Source of the DNA: Cryobacterium sp.
GTDB taxonomy: Bacteria; Actinomycetota; Actinomycetes; Actinomycetales; Microbacteriaceae
Direction: 5' to 3'
NCBI GenBank assembly: GCA_019639015.1
Contig: JAHBSS010000007.1
Location: forward strand, 1-50,846
DNA: 50,846 nucleotides
In this document: piece by piece, positions 37,547 through 46,346 of the stretch
Layout of the letters: every line of letters begins with the position of its first letter
How positions within the stretch are numbered: position 1 is the first letter of the stretch
Position numbers and translations under genes: made by a program
The notes under the pieces: model-generated
The model's input: the letters and a program-made list of their open reading frames with translations, nothing else
Database searches by the model: none
What the model was told of the DNA's origin: nothing

Positions 37547-38746
37547 TCAGTTCTTCTTTCCGTCAAAGTGCGGGTTTTCCCAAATCACAGAACCGCCCTG
37601 CCCAAGTCCAATACACATAGCAGTTAGGCCGTAACGAACTCCTGGATGCATTTCGAATTGCCTCGCCAGTTGAATCATCAAGCGAACACCCGATGACGCG
37701 AGTGGGTGACCGATGGCTATTGCGCCTCCCCAAAGGTTCACTCGCGGGTCGTCGTCGGCAATTCCAAAGTGGTTTAGGAATGACAACACCTGAACAGCAA
37801 ACGCTTCGTTAAGTTCGAACAATCCGATGTCACCGATAGAGAGACCAGCCTTCTTTAGCGCCTTTTCGGTCGACGGGATCGGACCGATCCCCATGATTTC
37901 TGGTTCCACCCCGGCGAATGCAAAACTAACCAGTCGCATTTTTGCACCAAGACCATACTGTCGTGCAGCTTCTGCACTTGCTATCAAACTAACGGTCGCC
38001 CCATCATTGAGCCCAGATGAGTTGCCTGCCGTGACACGCCCATGAGGCCTGAACGGTGTTTTCAAAGTGGCGAGACCCTCCATGGTTGTCTCAGGTCTCG
38101 GCGCCTCGTCGCGTTCGGCAAGTCCCCAACCTTGCTCACTCTTTATCGCAACCGGTATCAAATCAGGCTGGATATAACCGGCCTTGTATGCTGCTGCAAG
38201 TTTGATCTGGCTGTTCATTGCGAAGTGATCAGCGCGCTCCTTTGTTAGCTCCGGGAACCGGTCATGAATTCTCTCTGCGGTCGCGCCCATGCTCAACGCA
38301 TCCATTCCAACGAGTTTCTCGGCAACGAAGCGCGGATTTGGGTCTGCTCCCGACCCCATTGGGTGATGCCCCATGTGCTCAACCCCGCCAGCGATCGCCA
38401 GATCGTACATGCCTAGACCGATTGCTCCCGCAACGGTCGTCACCGATGTCATGGCACCAGCACACATGCGATCAATTGCGTAGCCAGGCACGGTCCGAGG
38501 CAGCCCTGCGAGCAAAGCAACCGTGCGTCCGAGTGTTAACCCTTGATCGCCGGTTTGAGTTGCCGCAGCTATTGCAACATCGTCAATTTGTTCCTGTGGA
38601 AGCTTCGGGTTTCGTTCTAGCAGACCGATGAGCGCCTTAACAATCAAATCATCCGCGCGAGTCTGCCAGTACATTCCCTTTTCGCCGGCACGACCAAAGG
38701 GGGTTCGAACCCCGTCAACAAAAACCACTTCACTACGTTCGGCCAC
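37547..38746 (-). CDS. fadA: acetyl-CoA C-acyltransferase (3-ketoacyl-CoA thiolase)
   Basis: The 399-residue thiolase cleaves 3-ketoacyl-CoA to acetyl-CoA and a shortened acyl-CoA. The acyl-accepting cysteine is in AIDRMCAGAMTSV (about residue 95). The active-site NEAFAVQ, the histidine in AIAIGHPLASSGVR and the second cysteine in TAMCIGLGQGGSV are all intact. GTG at 38746 is the start, with GGAGGG nine bases upstream. It is the first gene of a two-gene operon with the multifunctional beta-oxidation gene; the latter begins one base after its stop. Confidence 0.94.
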   Translation of the reverse strand: MAERSEVVFVDGVRTPFGRAGEKGMYWQTRADDLIVKALIGLLERNPKLPQEQIDDVAIAAATQTGDQGLTLGRTVALLAGLPRTVPGYAIDRMCAGAMTSVTTVAGAIGLGMYDLAIAGGVEHMGHHPMGSGADPNPRFVAEKLVGMDALSMGATAERIHDRFPELTKERADHFAMNSQIKLAAAYKAGYIQPDLIPVAIKSEQGWGLAERDEAPRPETTMEGLATLKTPFRPHGRVTAGNSSGLNDGATVSLIASAEAARQYGLGAKMRLVSFAFAGVEPEIMGIGPIPSTEKALKKAGLSIGDIGLFELNEAFAVQVLSFLNHFGIADDDPRVNLWGGAIAIGHPLASSGVRLMIQLARQFEMHPGVRYGLTAMCIGLGQGGSVIWENPHFDGKKN

Positions 38747-38833
38747 TTTGCCCTCCAGATTAGGTTCAATTTCGATCCTAGATTCAGCAGGGCCGAGAGG
38801 TTAGTCCTTTGACTGTTCCTACGAGTCGGACTC

Positions 38834-40030
38834 TCATGAATCCTGCGTAGATTGGACAGCCTCAACAAAAGCGTTTTCGATCGTTGGAACAGCAAATTCA
38901 ATTTGCCAATTTCTCGCGCCGCCATCCTTAAGTGCTTCGATCAACAATTCTGACGACTGGGGGTTGTTCCAAGCGATCTGTCGAAGCAATTCCGGAGTGA
39001 GCAAATTTTCTACCGGGATTGCCAGTTCCTCGCTCAGCTTGCTAAATGCTGACTTTGCGGAGCGTAGTCTCCGATCTGCTTCAGGGTGCTTATCTGGCCA
39101 CGTCCTAGGGTTTGGAATTCCGTCTCCTTGTGCCCGCGCTTCAGGCAAATCCGTGGAGGTCAGCCCACGCTCGATGGCATTCCACCAAAGTTCGAGCTGG
39201 CTTCGGCTCGCGCGGCCGGTAAATTCTTTTGTGCTTGCAAGCGCTTTCGCGGATTCTGGCAGGGTTTTTGAAACAGCCACAATCGATGAGTCTGGTAATA
39301 ATCGTCCGGGGGCGGTGTCAATTTCTCGGGCATATTCATCCCGCGAAACCCAAAGCGATCGAGCAACGGCCAAGCTCCTCGGGTGTTTCAAAGTGTGCAC
39401 CCCCGATAACCGTCGCCACGGCTCCGCCATTGAGGGCTTTGGCGCTCGTTCGAGCGTTGCCTGGAACTCTTCTGCCGCGATTGATTGTTTTCCTTGATCG
39501 TGCAAGATTGAATCGATTTCGCTTCGCAAACGCACTAGAAGCTCGACATCCAACGCGGCATATTCGAGCCAAGATTCCGGCAAGGGTCGAGTCGACCAAT
39601 CAGCGGCAGAGTGCTCTTTTGCCAAATGAATGCCAAGTAGTTCCTCAACAACGGTGGCCAACCCAACTCTCGGTAATCCAGCTAGTCTTGCCCCCAACTC
39701 GGTGTCAAATATCTTTGTTGGCTCAAGGCCTACTTCTCGCAAGCACGCCAGATCTTGACTTGCAGCGTGGAAAATCCATTCGACATTTTGGATCGCCAAG
39801 TTCAGTTCATCGAATCCGCCGAGCCCGATTGGATCGAACAAGAAAGTGCCCGAGCCTTCCCTGAACATTTGAATCAGGTAAGCACGCTGTGAATAGCGAA
39901 AACCAGAAGCGCGCTCGGCGTCTACAGCTATAGGCCCTTCGCCACTGGATATTTTCTCGACTGCGAGCTGATATTCGTGATGCGTGGCAATTGTATGGAA
40001 CGGACCACCAGAGGCAGTGCCTTCGGTCAC
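38834..40030 (-). CDS. rnd: ribonuclease D family exonuclease with HRDC domain
   Basis: The 398-residue protein has a DEDDy 3'-5' exonuclease domain (about 20-190): Asp and Glu in IAVDAERASGFRYS, the second Asp in FHAASQDLACLREV, and the Tyr/Asp motif in LEYAALDVELLVRLR. The HRDC domain follows (about 205-290, SLAVARSLWVSRDEYAREID). RNase D trims stable RNAs such as tRNA precursors. It starts with GTG at 40030; the DUF3000 stop overlaps it by three bases, so translation is coupled. The linked pair DUF3000-RNase D is usual for Actinobacteria. Three tRNA genes lie 10 kb away, with no sign of a direct link. Confidence 0.9.
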   Translation of the reverse strand: MTEGTASGGPFHTIATHHEYQLAVEKISSGEGPIAVDAERASGFRYSQRAYLIQMFREGSGTFLFDPIGLGGFDELNLAIQNVEWIFHAASQDLACLREVGLEPTKIFDTELGARLAGLPRVGLATVVEELLGIHLAKEHSAADWSTRPLPESWLEYAALDVELLVRLRSEIDSILHDQGKQSIAAEEFQATLERAPKPSMAEPWRRLSGVHTLKHPRSLAVARSLWVSRDEYAREIDTAPGRLLPDSSIVAVSKTLPESAKALASTKEFTGRASRSQLELWWNAIERGLTSTDLPEARAQGDGIPNPRTWPDKHPEADRRLRSAKSAFSKLSEELAIPVENLLTPELLRQIAWNNPQSSELLIEALKDGGARNWQIEFAVPTIENAFVEAVQSTQDS

Positions 40031-40620
40031 GATCTATTTCGTCTGGCGGCGAGAAGTGATACTCCTTCGGATTCAGGTGGCAATCCTGCGAGCATGCAAA
40101 GTAAATCACCCCACGCTGCTACTTGAGGCGCGATAAGTGGAGTTGAAGGCGACCAACTCGCTCGGAGTTCTAACTGTGCGCCATCTCCTTGCTCAGCTAG
40201 TGAACCGAAACCGCTTGAGAGGATTCGGGTTACCGTGCCTGAGGCAAGGTGGTAATCGGCGCCCCGGGCCTCCAATGAGTCGACGAGCCACGACCAGGCA
40301 ACTTCCGTTAAAAACGGATCGGTGCCGATCTCGGTCTCCAATGGAGCCTGCGCGTAGCAAACAATTCGTAATGGTCCGCTCCAGGGTTCCGGTTCGAGCC
40401 GATCGTGCAGCAGAATAAACCTTCCGGTCGCGAACTCCGAGTCTTGAGCATGTTTCGTCGGCCTAACGTCTGCAGCTAGAGCAAACGCATTCGGCGCCAA
40501 ATTTGCCGGCGCAGGGATTTCTGAAACCACCAGTTCGTCTCGAAATTCGACAGACTTGAGCGATTCAATCGCCTGATCGAAGACTGACTCCCCGGAGCTA
40601 CCGGTGGCCGGAGTTGACAC
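40027..40620 (-). CDS. DUF3000 family protein
   Basis: The 197-residue protein matches DUF3000: ESVFDQAIESLKSVEFRDEL, EIPAPANLAPNAFALAADV, FILLHDRLEPEPWSGPLRIV, YAQAPLETEIGTDPFLTEVA and WSWLVDSLEARGADYHLASG, then the final block PQVAAWGDLLCMLAGLPP. This actinobacterial family is of unknown role and precedes RNase D in many genomes. It overlaps the RNase D start. The N-terminus is short and begins STPATGSSG. Its start faces the alpha/beta hydrolase gene with 22 bases between. Confidence 0.9.
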   Translation of the reverse strand: MSTPATGSSGESVFDQAIESLKSVEFRDELVVSEIPAPANLAPNAFALAADVRPTKHAQDSEFATGRFILLHDRLEPEPWSGPLRIVCYAQAPLETEIGTDPFLTEVAWSWLVDSLEARGADYHLASGTVTRILSSGFGSLAEQGDGAQLELRASWSPSTPLIAPQVAAWGDLLCMLAGLPPESEGVSLLAARRNRS

Positions 40621-40642
40621 CTTTGAAGACTAAAGTTCAACT

Positions 40643-41854
40643 GTGAAACAGGCTAGTAGGCTCGCCGGAATCCGCAGCAGTGGTTCGGCCTTGCGTACGC
40701 GCGCCATCTTGGCAGTCGGATTTGGTGCGATTCTTGCGCTATCAGTTTCGCTTGTTTCAATGGCAACCAGAATTGCCCGAATGGTCATAGTCCCACCAAA
40801 GGTTAGGGATCAAGACGCGGTGGTGTTAGGTGTCAATATTGAACGTTCAACAATCACGTTCCGAAAGAGCTACAGCACTCAATTACCGGGCAAGTACGGG
40901 TTTTGGTTTGATGGAGATAGCGGTCATGGTCAAGTGGGGGAGATACTTTGGGAGTCGCCCGATTCCATCACCCGAGAACTCCTAGGAGTCGATTTCGGAG
41001 ACATTTCTAGCGCGGAAATTGGCAGGTTGAGTGGTTGGCTGCATTTGCATCCAAGTCAACTTGGTTTCCACGCGAAAGACGTTGAAATTGAAACAGAGTT
41101 TGGGCCAGCTCCGGCCTGGGTAATCCCTGGTTCGGAGGTCAAAGGTGAGCCTTGCCGGGACTGGGTCATTCAGATTCACGGCCGCGCTTCCACGAGGGCG
41201 GAGGGCCTACGGGCTACTTCGTTGTTTCAATCTAGAGGGATTTCTAGCCTGCTCATTTCTTATCGAAATGATTTGGAAGCTCCGCCAAGCTACGACGGAC
41301 TGTATGCGCTAGGTCAGTCGGAGTGGGCAGATGTGGATGCGGCGCTTAGTTACGCGGCAGAACGAGGTGCCAAGAGAGTCATCCTTATGGGTTGGTCAAT
41401 GGGTGGAGCAATTGCATTTCAAACCCTGTTTCAATCCAGGCATCGCGAGTTGATTGCCGGTTTGATTCTGGATTCCCCGGTTGTCGATTGGTTCACGACA
41501 CTTGATTTTCAGGGGAAGGCTAAAGGCTTTGTTGGGCCCTTACGTTGGCTAACGTACCAACTACTCTCTAGACCCTGGGGGGTGTGGTTTACACGTCAAT
41601 CGAAACCGATCAATTTGAACCAATTGAACATTCTCAACGCTGCAGATCAACTGAACCGTCCGATCTTGATCCTGGCAAGTTCCCATGACGATTTCGTTCC
41701 CGCCTCTGGTTCGATCGAACTCGCAGCGATGCGACCAGACCTCGTGGAACTTGAGCTTTTTGAAGGGGCTGGGCACACGCGACTTTGGAACTTAGATCCA
41801 GAAAGATGGGATACCACCATTGAGACGTGGCTTGAAAAGCACTTCAGTGGCTAG
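40643..41854 (+). CDS. membrane-anchored or exported alpha/beta hydrolase
   Basis: The 403-residue protein has an N-terminal hydrophobic segment (about 22-46, ILAVGFGAILALSVSLVS), then about 120 residues of unassigned sequence, then an alpha/beta hydrolase fold (about 165-400). The nucleophile serine is in MGWSMGGAIAF (about residue 253). The acid is probably the first Asp in SSHDDFVPASG, and the histidine lies in GAGHTRLWN. The oxyanion region VIQIHGRASTRAEGL begins the fold. Substrates are unknown; an esterase or peptidase acting outside the membrane is inference from the N-terminal segment. The GTG start at 40643 lacks a strong ribosome binding site. The stop overlaps the convergent reductase gene by four bases. 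Confidence 0.82.
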   Translation: MKQASRLAGIRSSGSALRTRAILAVGFGAILALSVSLVSMATRIARMVIVPPKVRDQDAVVLGVNIERSTITFRKSYSTQLPGKYGFWFDGDSGHGQVGEILWESPDSITRELLGVDFGDISSAEIGRLSGWLHLHPSQLGFHAKDVEIETEFGPAPAWVIPGSEVKGEPCRDWVIQIHGRASTRAEGLRATSLFQSRGISSLLISYRNDLEAPPSYDGLYALGQSEWADVDAALSYAAERGAKRVILMGWSMGGAIAFQTLFQSRHRELIAGLILDSPVVDWFTTLDFQGKAKGFVGPLRWLTYQLLSRPWGVWFTRQSKPINLNQLNILNAADQLNRPILILASSHDDFVPASGSIELAAMRPDLVELELFEGAGHTRLWNLDPERWDTTIETWLEKHFSG

Positions 41855-42555
41855 TTAGATACAAGCCAACTTCCGTACAAGAATGAGTCCTCATCCAAAA
41901 TAATCTGACGCAATTTCAAATCGTGCGTGGACTCGAGGCTCGAAAGCAAACTTGGACCTGCTCCAACCAAAGTTGGGCTGATCGTGAGGCAGATTTCGTC
42001 GACCAGGTCCGATTCAAGTAGTTCGCCAGCTAGTTGGGAACCACCCTCACAAACTATGCTGCTGTATCCGAGATCGCGTAGTCGATCAACTATCAACTTG
42101 AGATTCATTCTCGGGCCGGGAAGTGTTTGTCTTCGAAACGGTACTTCTCCAAACGTTTCAGTCAGTTTTAGGCTCGATTCTTCAGGGCAAAATACGATGA
42201 TTCTCTCCTTCGAGATCCCGGTTGGAATCCGATGCCCAGAGAGGTCACCGCCGCCGGTGACGATCGCAAGGGCAGTGTCTCTCGGTAGAAAATATCCCTC
42301 GGCTCTTACGCTCGCCGCACCGATTAGTACGACATCCGAGTTTGCGCGAATTGAACCCAAAATGCGGCGGTCGGTTCTGCTGCTCAGTCCGTCGGAAATA
42401 CCGTTCGAGTCGGCAATCACACCGTCGATGCTCGCGACAAAGTTCAATCGAAGCCAGTGCGAATCGATCGGACGGTAGAGTTCGCGCACCACATCCAGTT
42501 GCGCTTCTAGATCGATTTCTACAGGAGAGTGTGGATAAAGCTGTCGAAGTTTCAT
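41851..42555 (-). CDS. pyrimidine/dihydrofolate reductase family protein (RibD C-terminal type)
   Basis: The 234-residue protein has the RibD C-terminal fold: WLRLNFVASIDGVIADSNG, LSSRTDRRILGSIRANSDVV, IGAASVRAEGY, LAIVTGGGDLSGH and the NADPH-binding end YSSIVCEGGSQLAGEL followed by VDEICLTISPTLVGAGP. It lacks the deaminase domain of RibD. In Actinobacteria such stand-alone proteins are annotated pyrimidine reductase or dihydrofolate reductase family; the substrate is not certain. The start overlaps the SufE gene's stop by four bases (ATGA), so it is the last gene of the rhodanese-sufE-reductase operon. This link is conserved in other Actinobacteria. Confidence 0.86.
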   Translation of the reverse strand: MKLRQLYPHSPVEIDLEAQLDVVRELYRPIDSHWLRLNFVASIDGVIADSNGISDGLSSRTDRRILGSIRANSDVVLIGAASVRAEGYFLPRDTALAIVTGGGDLSGHRIPTGISKERIIVFCPEESSLKLTETFGEVPFRRQTLPGPRMNLKLIVDRLRDLGYSSIVCEGGSQLAGELLESDLVDEICLTISPTLVGAGPSLLSSLESTHDLKLRQIILDEDSFLYGSWLVSN

Positions 42556-42986
42556 TGAACCAGTCGTTCCGATAGTTGTCGCTTCGACCTGGCCAGCATC
42601 GAGCTCATTCCGCGAATGCGTAATGGGCTAACGGCTTGAGTGAGTCCAAGGGTTTGCGGAAAATCGTCAGGAATGTCTAGCACCTCTTTCGGCTCCAGCC
42701 CGTCAATTCCATTGGAAAGGATCGAGGCAAAGCCTCTCGTGGTGGGGGCTTCTTGGGGTGCGGTTGCGTGCAAGTGCACCTTGTGTTGCGAATCCAGTTC
42801 AATGAACAAATAGACCGGCGATTGGCATTCAACCACTTTTTCGAGAAGATCCGGATGGTCGCGAAGGCGCTCCGGAAGTTCTGGTAGCTTCCGGGAATAG
42901 TCCAGTAGCAATAGCAGACGATCCGACGGTTCCAATTCAAGGAACTCGTCTCGAATCTCTTTCAACTTCTCTGGCAATGCTCCCAT
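42552..42986 (-). CDS. sufE: SufE family cysteine desulfuration protein
   Basis: This 144-residue protein fits SufE, which takes the persulfide from a cysteine desulfurase. LEPSDRLLLLLDYSRKLPEL opens the fold; the sulfur-accepting cysteine sits in KVVECQSPVYLFIEL (about residue 54), the second block is TTRGFASILSNGIDGL, and the last is RGMSSMLARSKRQL. No SufS or SUF scaffold genes are in the window. Its gene sits between the rhodanese (16 bases upstream) and the reductase gene, so it may hand sulfur between a rhodanese and another acceptor; that is inference. Confidence 0.92.
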   Translation of the reverse strand: MGALPEKLKEIRDEFLELEPSDRLLLLLDYSRKLPELPERLRDHPDLLEKVVECQSPVYLFIELDSQHKVHLHATAPQEAPTTRGFASILSNGIDGLEPKEVLDIPDDFPQTLGLTQAVSPLRIRGMSSMLARSKRQLSERLVQ

Positions 42987-43002
42987 TTTGCAAGACCTAT
43001 CG

Positions 43003-43914
43003 TTAGCGATCTAGGAGTGGTTTCGGCGCAAGACCGGCGTCCATACCTTGAACGATTGGCACTCCAACAGAAGAGCCCCACTCAGTCCAGGATCCGTCAT
43101 AATTACGGACGTTCTTGAAGCCAAGTAAGTACTTCAAGACGAACCACGTGTGGCTTGAACGCTCTCCAATTCGGCAATATGTAATTACCGCATCCGAACT
43201 CGAAAGCTCGGCTTCGTTGAGGTAAATCTGTTCCAGTTCGGTGCGAGGTCTGAACGTGCCGTCCTCTGCTGCTGCTCTGGCCCAGGGAATAGATTTTGCG
43301 CTCGGGATGTGCCCAGCCCTCAGGGCACCTTCCGAAGGGTAGCCGGGAATTTCGGTTCGCTCTCCCGTATATTCCTCGGTCGAGCGGACATCCACGAGTG
43401 GATTGCCGAAGTGAGCTAAGACGTCTGACCTCCATGCCCGATTTGTGCGATCATCGCGTTTCAATTCTGGATAATCCGCCCGTTCTGGCCTTGGAGTTTC
43501 GGTTGAGAGAGGTCTGCCTTCTTCAATCCACTTCGCTCGGCCACCGTCAAGTAGCCGCACATCCGAATGTCCAAACAAGGTCAGTACCCACAGAGCGTAA
43601 GCCGCCCACCAATTGCTTTTGTCTCCGTACAGCACGACCGTAGATTGAAGGTCGATTCCCTTTTTTGAGAGCAACTCGGCTAGAGCGGAGCCGTCTATAA
43701 AGTCGCGTTCAATTGCGTCATTGAGGTCGGTGTGCCAATCAATCTTTACCGCGCCGGGGATGTGGCCGGTCTCATAAAGCAAGACGTCCTCATCGGATTC
43801 CGCGACAACTAGACCGTCGTCTCCAAGGTGTTCTTGAAGCCACTGTGTTGAAACGAGCTTCTCCGGGTAGGCATATTGTGAAAATCGTGACGAGCTGTCA
43901 AACGCAACATTCAT
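43003..43914 (-). CDS. sseA: thiosulfate / 3-mercaptopyruvate sulfurtransferase
   Basis: The 303-residue protein has two rhodanese domains. The N-terminal domain (about 20-150: [36 protein letters not shown]) has no cysteine at the active position, as usual. The C-terminal domain (about 165-290: [29 protein letters not shown]) carries the active cysteine in [15 protein letters not shown], a loop common in thiosulfate-type enzymes (CRxGxR). The start is ATG 43914. It heads the minus-strand series with sufE and the reductase gene and is divergent from zapE, a layout conserved in many Actinobacteria. Confidence 0.92.
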   Translation of the reverse strand: MNVAFDSSSRFSQYAYPEKLVSTQWLQEHLGDDGLVVAESDEDVLLYETGHIPGAVKIDWHTDLNDAIERDFIDGSALAELLSKKGIDLQSTVVLYGDKSNWWAAYALWVLTLFGHSDVRLLDGGRAKWIEEGRPLSTETPRPERADYPELKRDDRTNRAWRSDVLAHFGNPLVDVRSTEEYTGERTEIPGYPSEGALRAGHIPSAKSIPWARAAAEDGTFRPRTELEQIYLNEAELSSSDAVITYCRIGERSSHTWFVLKYLLGFKNVRNYDGSWTEWGSSVGVPIVQGMDAGLAPKPLLDR

Positions 43915-44084
43915 AAATAACTCCGTATTGAACCAAACCTTGAGTGGGTAGCGATCAAAACTGCAAGGTAGTCTTTAATCTCCCGCCTATCAATGTAAGC
44001 ACTCCTTGCATTGCCAAGACGATTAGCAATTGGCCGAACGCTTATTGTTGGCCTTATCGCTTCGATCCGCAACAGGAATTTAGA

Positions 44085-45107
44085 TTGAATGATGTGCGAG
44101 TTGGCTCTATAACCGAGCGAAAGCCAACGCTAACAGGTAGCGAGATACTCAACCATTTGGTGCCACCGAGGCAATTCCGCAAAGCGACCCTAGATTCGTT
44201 CACGCCCGATCCAAATTACCCGTCACAGACTGAAGCTATCGCCTCGATCAGGGCGTTCATTGCGAGTTGGAACACCACTGGATCAAAACTGTTCGGGCGA
44301 CGTAAAGGTGTCGAGTCGAGGCCGGGGATCTATCTGGATGGCGGGTTCGGTGTCGGGAAGACCCACTTACTTGCTGCACTGTGGTTTCTAGCTCCGGGGC
44401 GAAAATATTTCGGGACATTTATTGAGTACACGGCTCTAGTCGGTGCGGTTGGGTACGCGAATGCCGCCTCAATGTTGCGAGGCGCGTCACTAATTTGTAT
44501 TGATGAATTCGAACTCGACGACCCAGGCGATACCCGCCTAATGGCAAGATTGCTCGGTGAATTGGCCGACTCTGGCACGAAGATCGCTGCGACATCCAAC
44601 ACCCCACCGAATGCTTTGGGAGAGGGACGATTCGCGGCCGTAGATTTCTTGCGCGAAATCGACTCTTTGGCGCAGCGCTTCACGATTGTGCGGATCGATG
44701 GACTCGATTTCAGAAGGCGTGCAACTGATTCCCACGCCCTAAGCGTTTCTGAGGATGAAGTACGGTCAAGCTTGGCAACAGTTGACGGAGAAACCGCGCT
44801 AGACGACTTCAAATCGATTATTGAGCACTTGGCTACTATTCACCCTTCGAGGTTTTCAAAGATGGTTGAAGGGCTCGCGGCGATTGGCATTCTGAATGCG
44901 CAAGTTTTGCACAGTCAAACGGATGCGCTCAGATTCGTTGCGTTCGTTGATCGCCTATATGACGCGAGGGTTCGAATCTTCTCGAGCGGGGTTCCCCTAG
45001 ACCAAGTATTTGCGGAGGATATGCTTGCAGGCGGTTACCGAAAGAAGTATTTGCGGGCAGCATCCAGACTAATTTCACTAACTTCTCAGGACGAAGAAGC
45101 TGAATGA
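44085..45107 (+). CDS. zapE: cell division ATPase ZapE (AFG1-like)
   Basis: The 340-residue P-loop ATPase shows Walker A in LDGGFGVGKTHLL (about residue 86), a Walker B in ASLICIDEFELDDPGD and the sensor region IAATSNTPPNAL. AQRFTIVRIDGLDFRRR follows and the family-specific C-terminal block is RFVAFVDRLYDARVRIFSSG. ZapE acts at the division site under stress in Proteobacteria; the actinobacterial role is not shown. TTG 44085 is chosen because AGGA lies seven bases upstream and the protein then begins as family members do; a frame extension to 43944 has no such support. The 3' end overlaps nhaA by 22 bases. Confidence 0.85.
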   Translation: MNDVRVGSITERKPTLTGSEILNHLVPPRQFRKATLDSFTPDPNYPSQTEAIASIRAFIASWNTTGSKLFGRRKGVESRPGIYLDGGFGVGKTHLLAALWFLAPGRKYFGTFIEYTALVGAVGYANAASMLRGASLICIDEFELDDPGDTRLMARLLGELADSGTKIAATSNTPPNALGEGRFAAVDFLREIDSLAQRFTIVRIDGLDFRRRATDSHALSVSEDEVRSSLATVDGETALDDFKSIIEHLATIHPSRFSKMVEGLAAIGILNAQVLHSQTDALRFVAFVDRLYDARVRIFSSGVPLDQVFAEDMLAGGYRKKYLRAASRLISLTSQDEEAE

Positions 45108-46228
45108 AGCTTTCGGTAGTGCCTTGATCTGATGAGGCCGATGGTTATACCGAGAATCGCCGAGATTCCAGAAGCCGCGAGGACCGCGAGTGTACCCTCA
45201 GCGGCTATCGTGTGATTCGCCTCGAATGCGAGTTCGTTCATTAGCAACGAAACTGTGAAACCTACCCCTCCTAGGCCTGCAACAACAGCAAGATCGGGGA
45301 TTGCAATGCGATCATCGGATGCCACTGCGAGCCTTGAGCCAATAAACCCGGCTACCAGAATCCCGACTATTTTGCCGACCGGCAACGCGACCACGATTGC
45401 CCAAAACACCGGACTTAGACCGGCAATTCCAACGTTCGGGACGATCACTGCTGCGGCGGTGAACGCGAAGATCGGCAAAATCAGAATGTTTGATATTGGC
45501 TCCAATGATTCGCGGATGCGTTCACCGGCTGGCCCTGCAAGCGCCAAACCAAGCGCGACGCCAGCAATCGTCGGGTGCACACCACTGAGCGCAACAAGCC
45601 ACCATACTCCGATCGCCAAGAGAATCATCGCAATCGCCCGGAGTACCGAGGTTCGATAACTCAGCCACCCAAACAACAGCACAACCGGAACAGCAATTAA
45701 GAGCGGGATAGCATTCAAGTCCTTTGTAAAGAACACTCCGATGATGATGATCGCAATCAAGTCGTCGATCACAGCTAACGCAAGTAATAGCGCGCGGATC
45801 CGTTTCGGAAGCCACCGCCCAATCATGGCGAGCAAGCCGAGAGCGAAAGCTATGTCAGTGGCGGTCGGGATTGGCCAACCGGCTTGTAGAGACCTGTCCT
45901 GAACTATTAGCAAGAAGATCAGGGCAGGGGCAACAACCCCGCCAACTGCTGCGACCGCGGGAACCAACGCGCGCTTGCCATCAGCGAGTTCGCCCCGGGA
46001 CAACTCGAACCGTAACTCAATTGCGGCAAGCAAAAAAAATACGGCGAGAAGGCCATCTTTGATCCAGCCTGAGACGTCAAGACTGAACCCGAGAAAAGGT
46101 GTTTCTGGTTTGAAATGAAGCGCGGTCAATAACGCCCCGCTAATTGGCGAGTTACAAAGAACTAACCCCAGCAACGCAGCACCGAGAAGCAACAACGCAG
46201 CAACTCGCTCCGAAACGTGAACTCGCAT
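45086..46228 (-). CDS. nhaA: Na+/H+ antiporter NhaA
   Basis: The 380-residue inner-membrane protein has about 11-12 hydrophobic segments. The paired Asp residues of the transport site are in LALAVIDDLIAIIII. Other NhaA blocks are SGWIKDGLLAVFFLLAAIE, GWPIPTATDIAFALGLLAM, HPTIAGVALGLALAGP and GLGGVGFTVSLLMNELAF. It exports Na+ in exchange for protons, keeping pH and salt balance. The N-terminus (RVHVSERVAALLLLGAALLG) starts directly with the first membrane helix. It is the convergent neighbour of zapE and divergent from the Amt-like gene. No partner gene is expected; the protein acts alone. Confidence 0.95.
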   Translation of the reverse strand: MRVHVSERVAALLLLGAALLGLVLCNSPISGALLTALHFKPETPFLGFSLDVSGWIKDGLLAVFFLLAAIELRFELSRGELADGKRALVPAVAAVGGVVAPALIFLLIVQDRSLQAGWPIPTATDIAFALGLLAMIGRWLPKRIRALLLALAVIDDLIAIIIIGVFFTKDLNAIPLLIAVPVVLLFGWLSYRTSVLRAIAMILLAIGVWWLVALSGVHPTIAGVALGLALAGPAGERIRESLEPISNILILPIFAFTAAAVIVPNVGIAGLSPVFWAIVVALPVGKIVGILVAGFIGSRLAVASDDRIAIPDLAVVAGLGGVGFTVSLLMNELAFEANHTIAAEGTLAVLAASGISAILGITIGLIRSRHYRKLHSASSS

Positions 46229-46346
46229 CCTTCAACAATAGTTCGCGAGAATTCGCAGTCCCGTGGTCAGCGTTCGCTTTCGCAATACGATTGGCACGCG
46301 AGTCGCAAAGCCGGTTTCGGCCGCTAGCAGTGGTAGGCATAAGTGC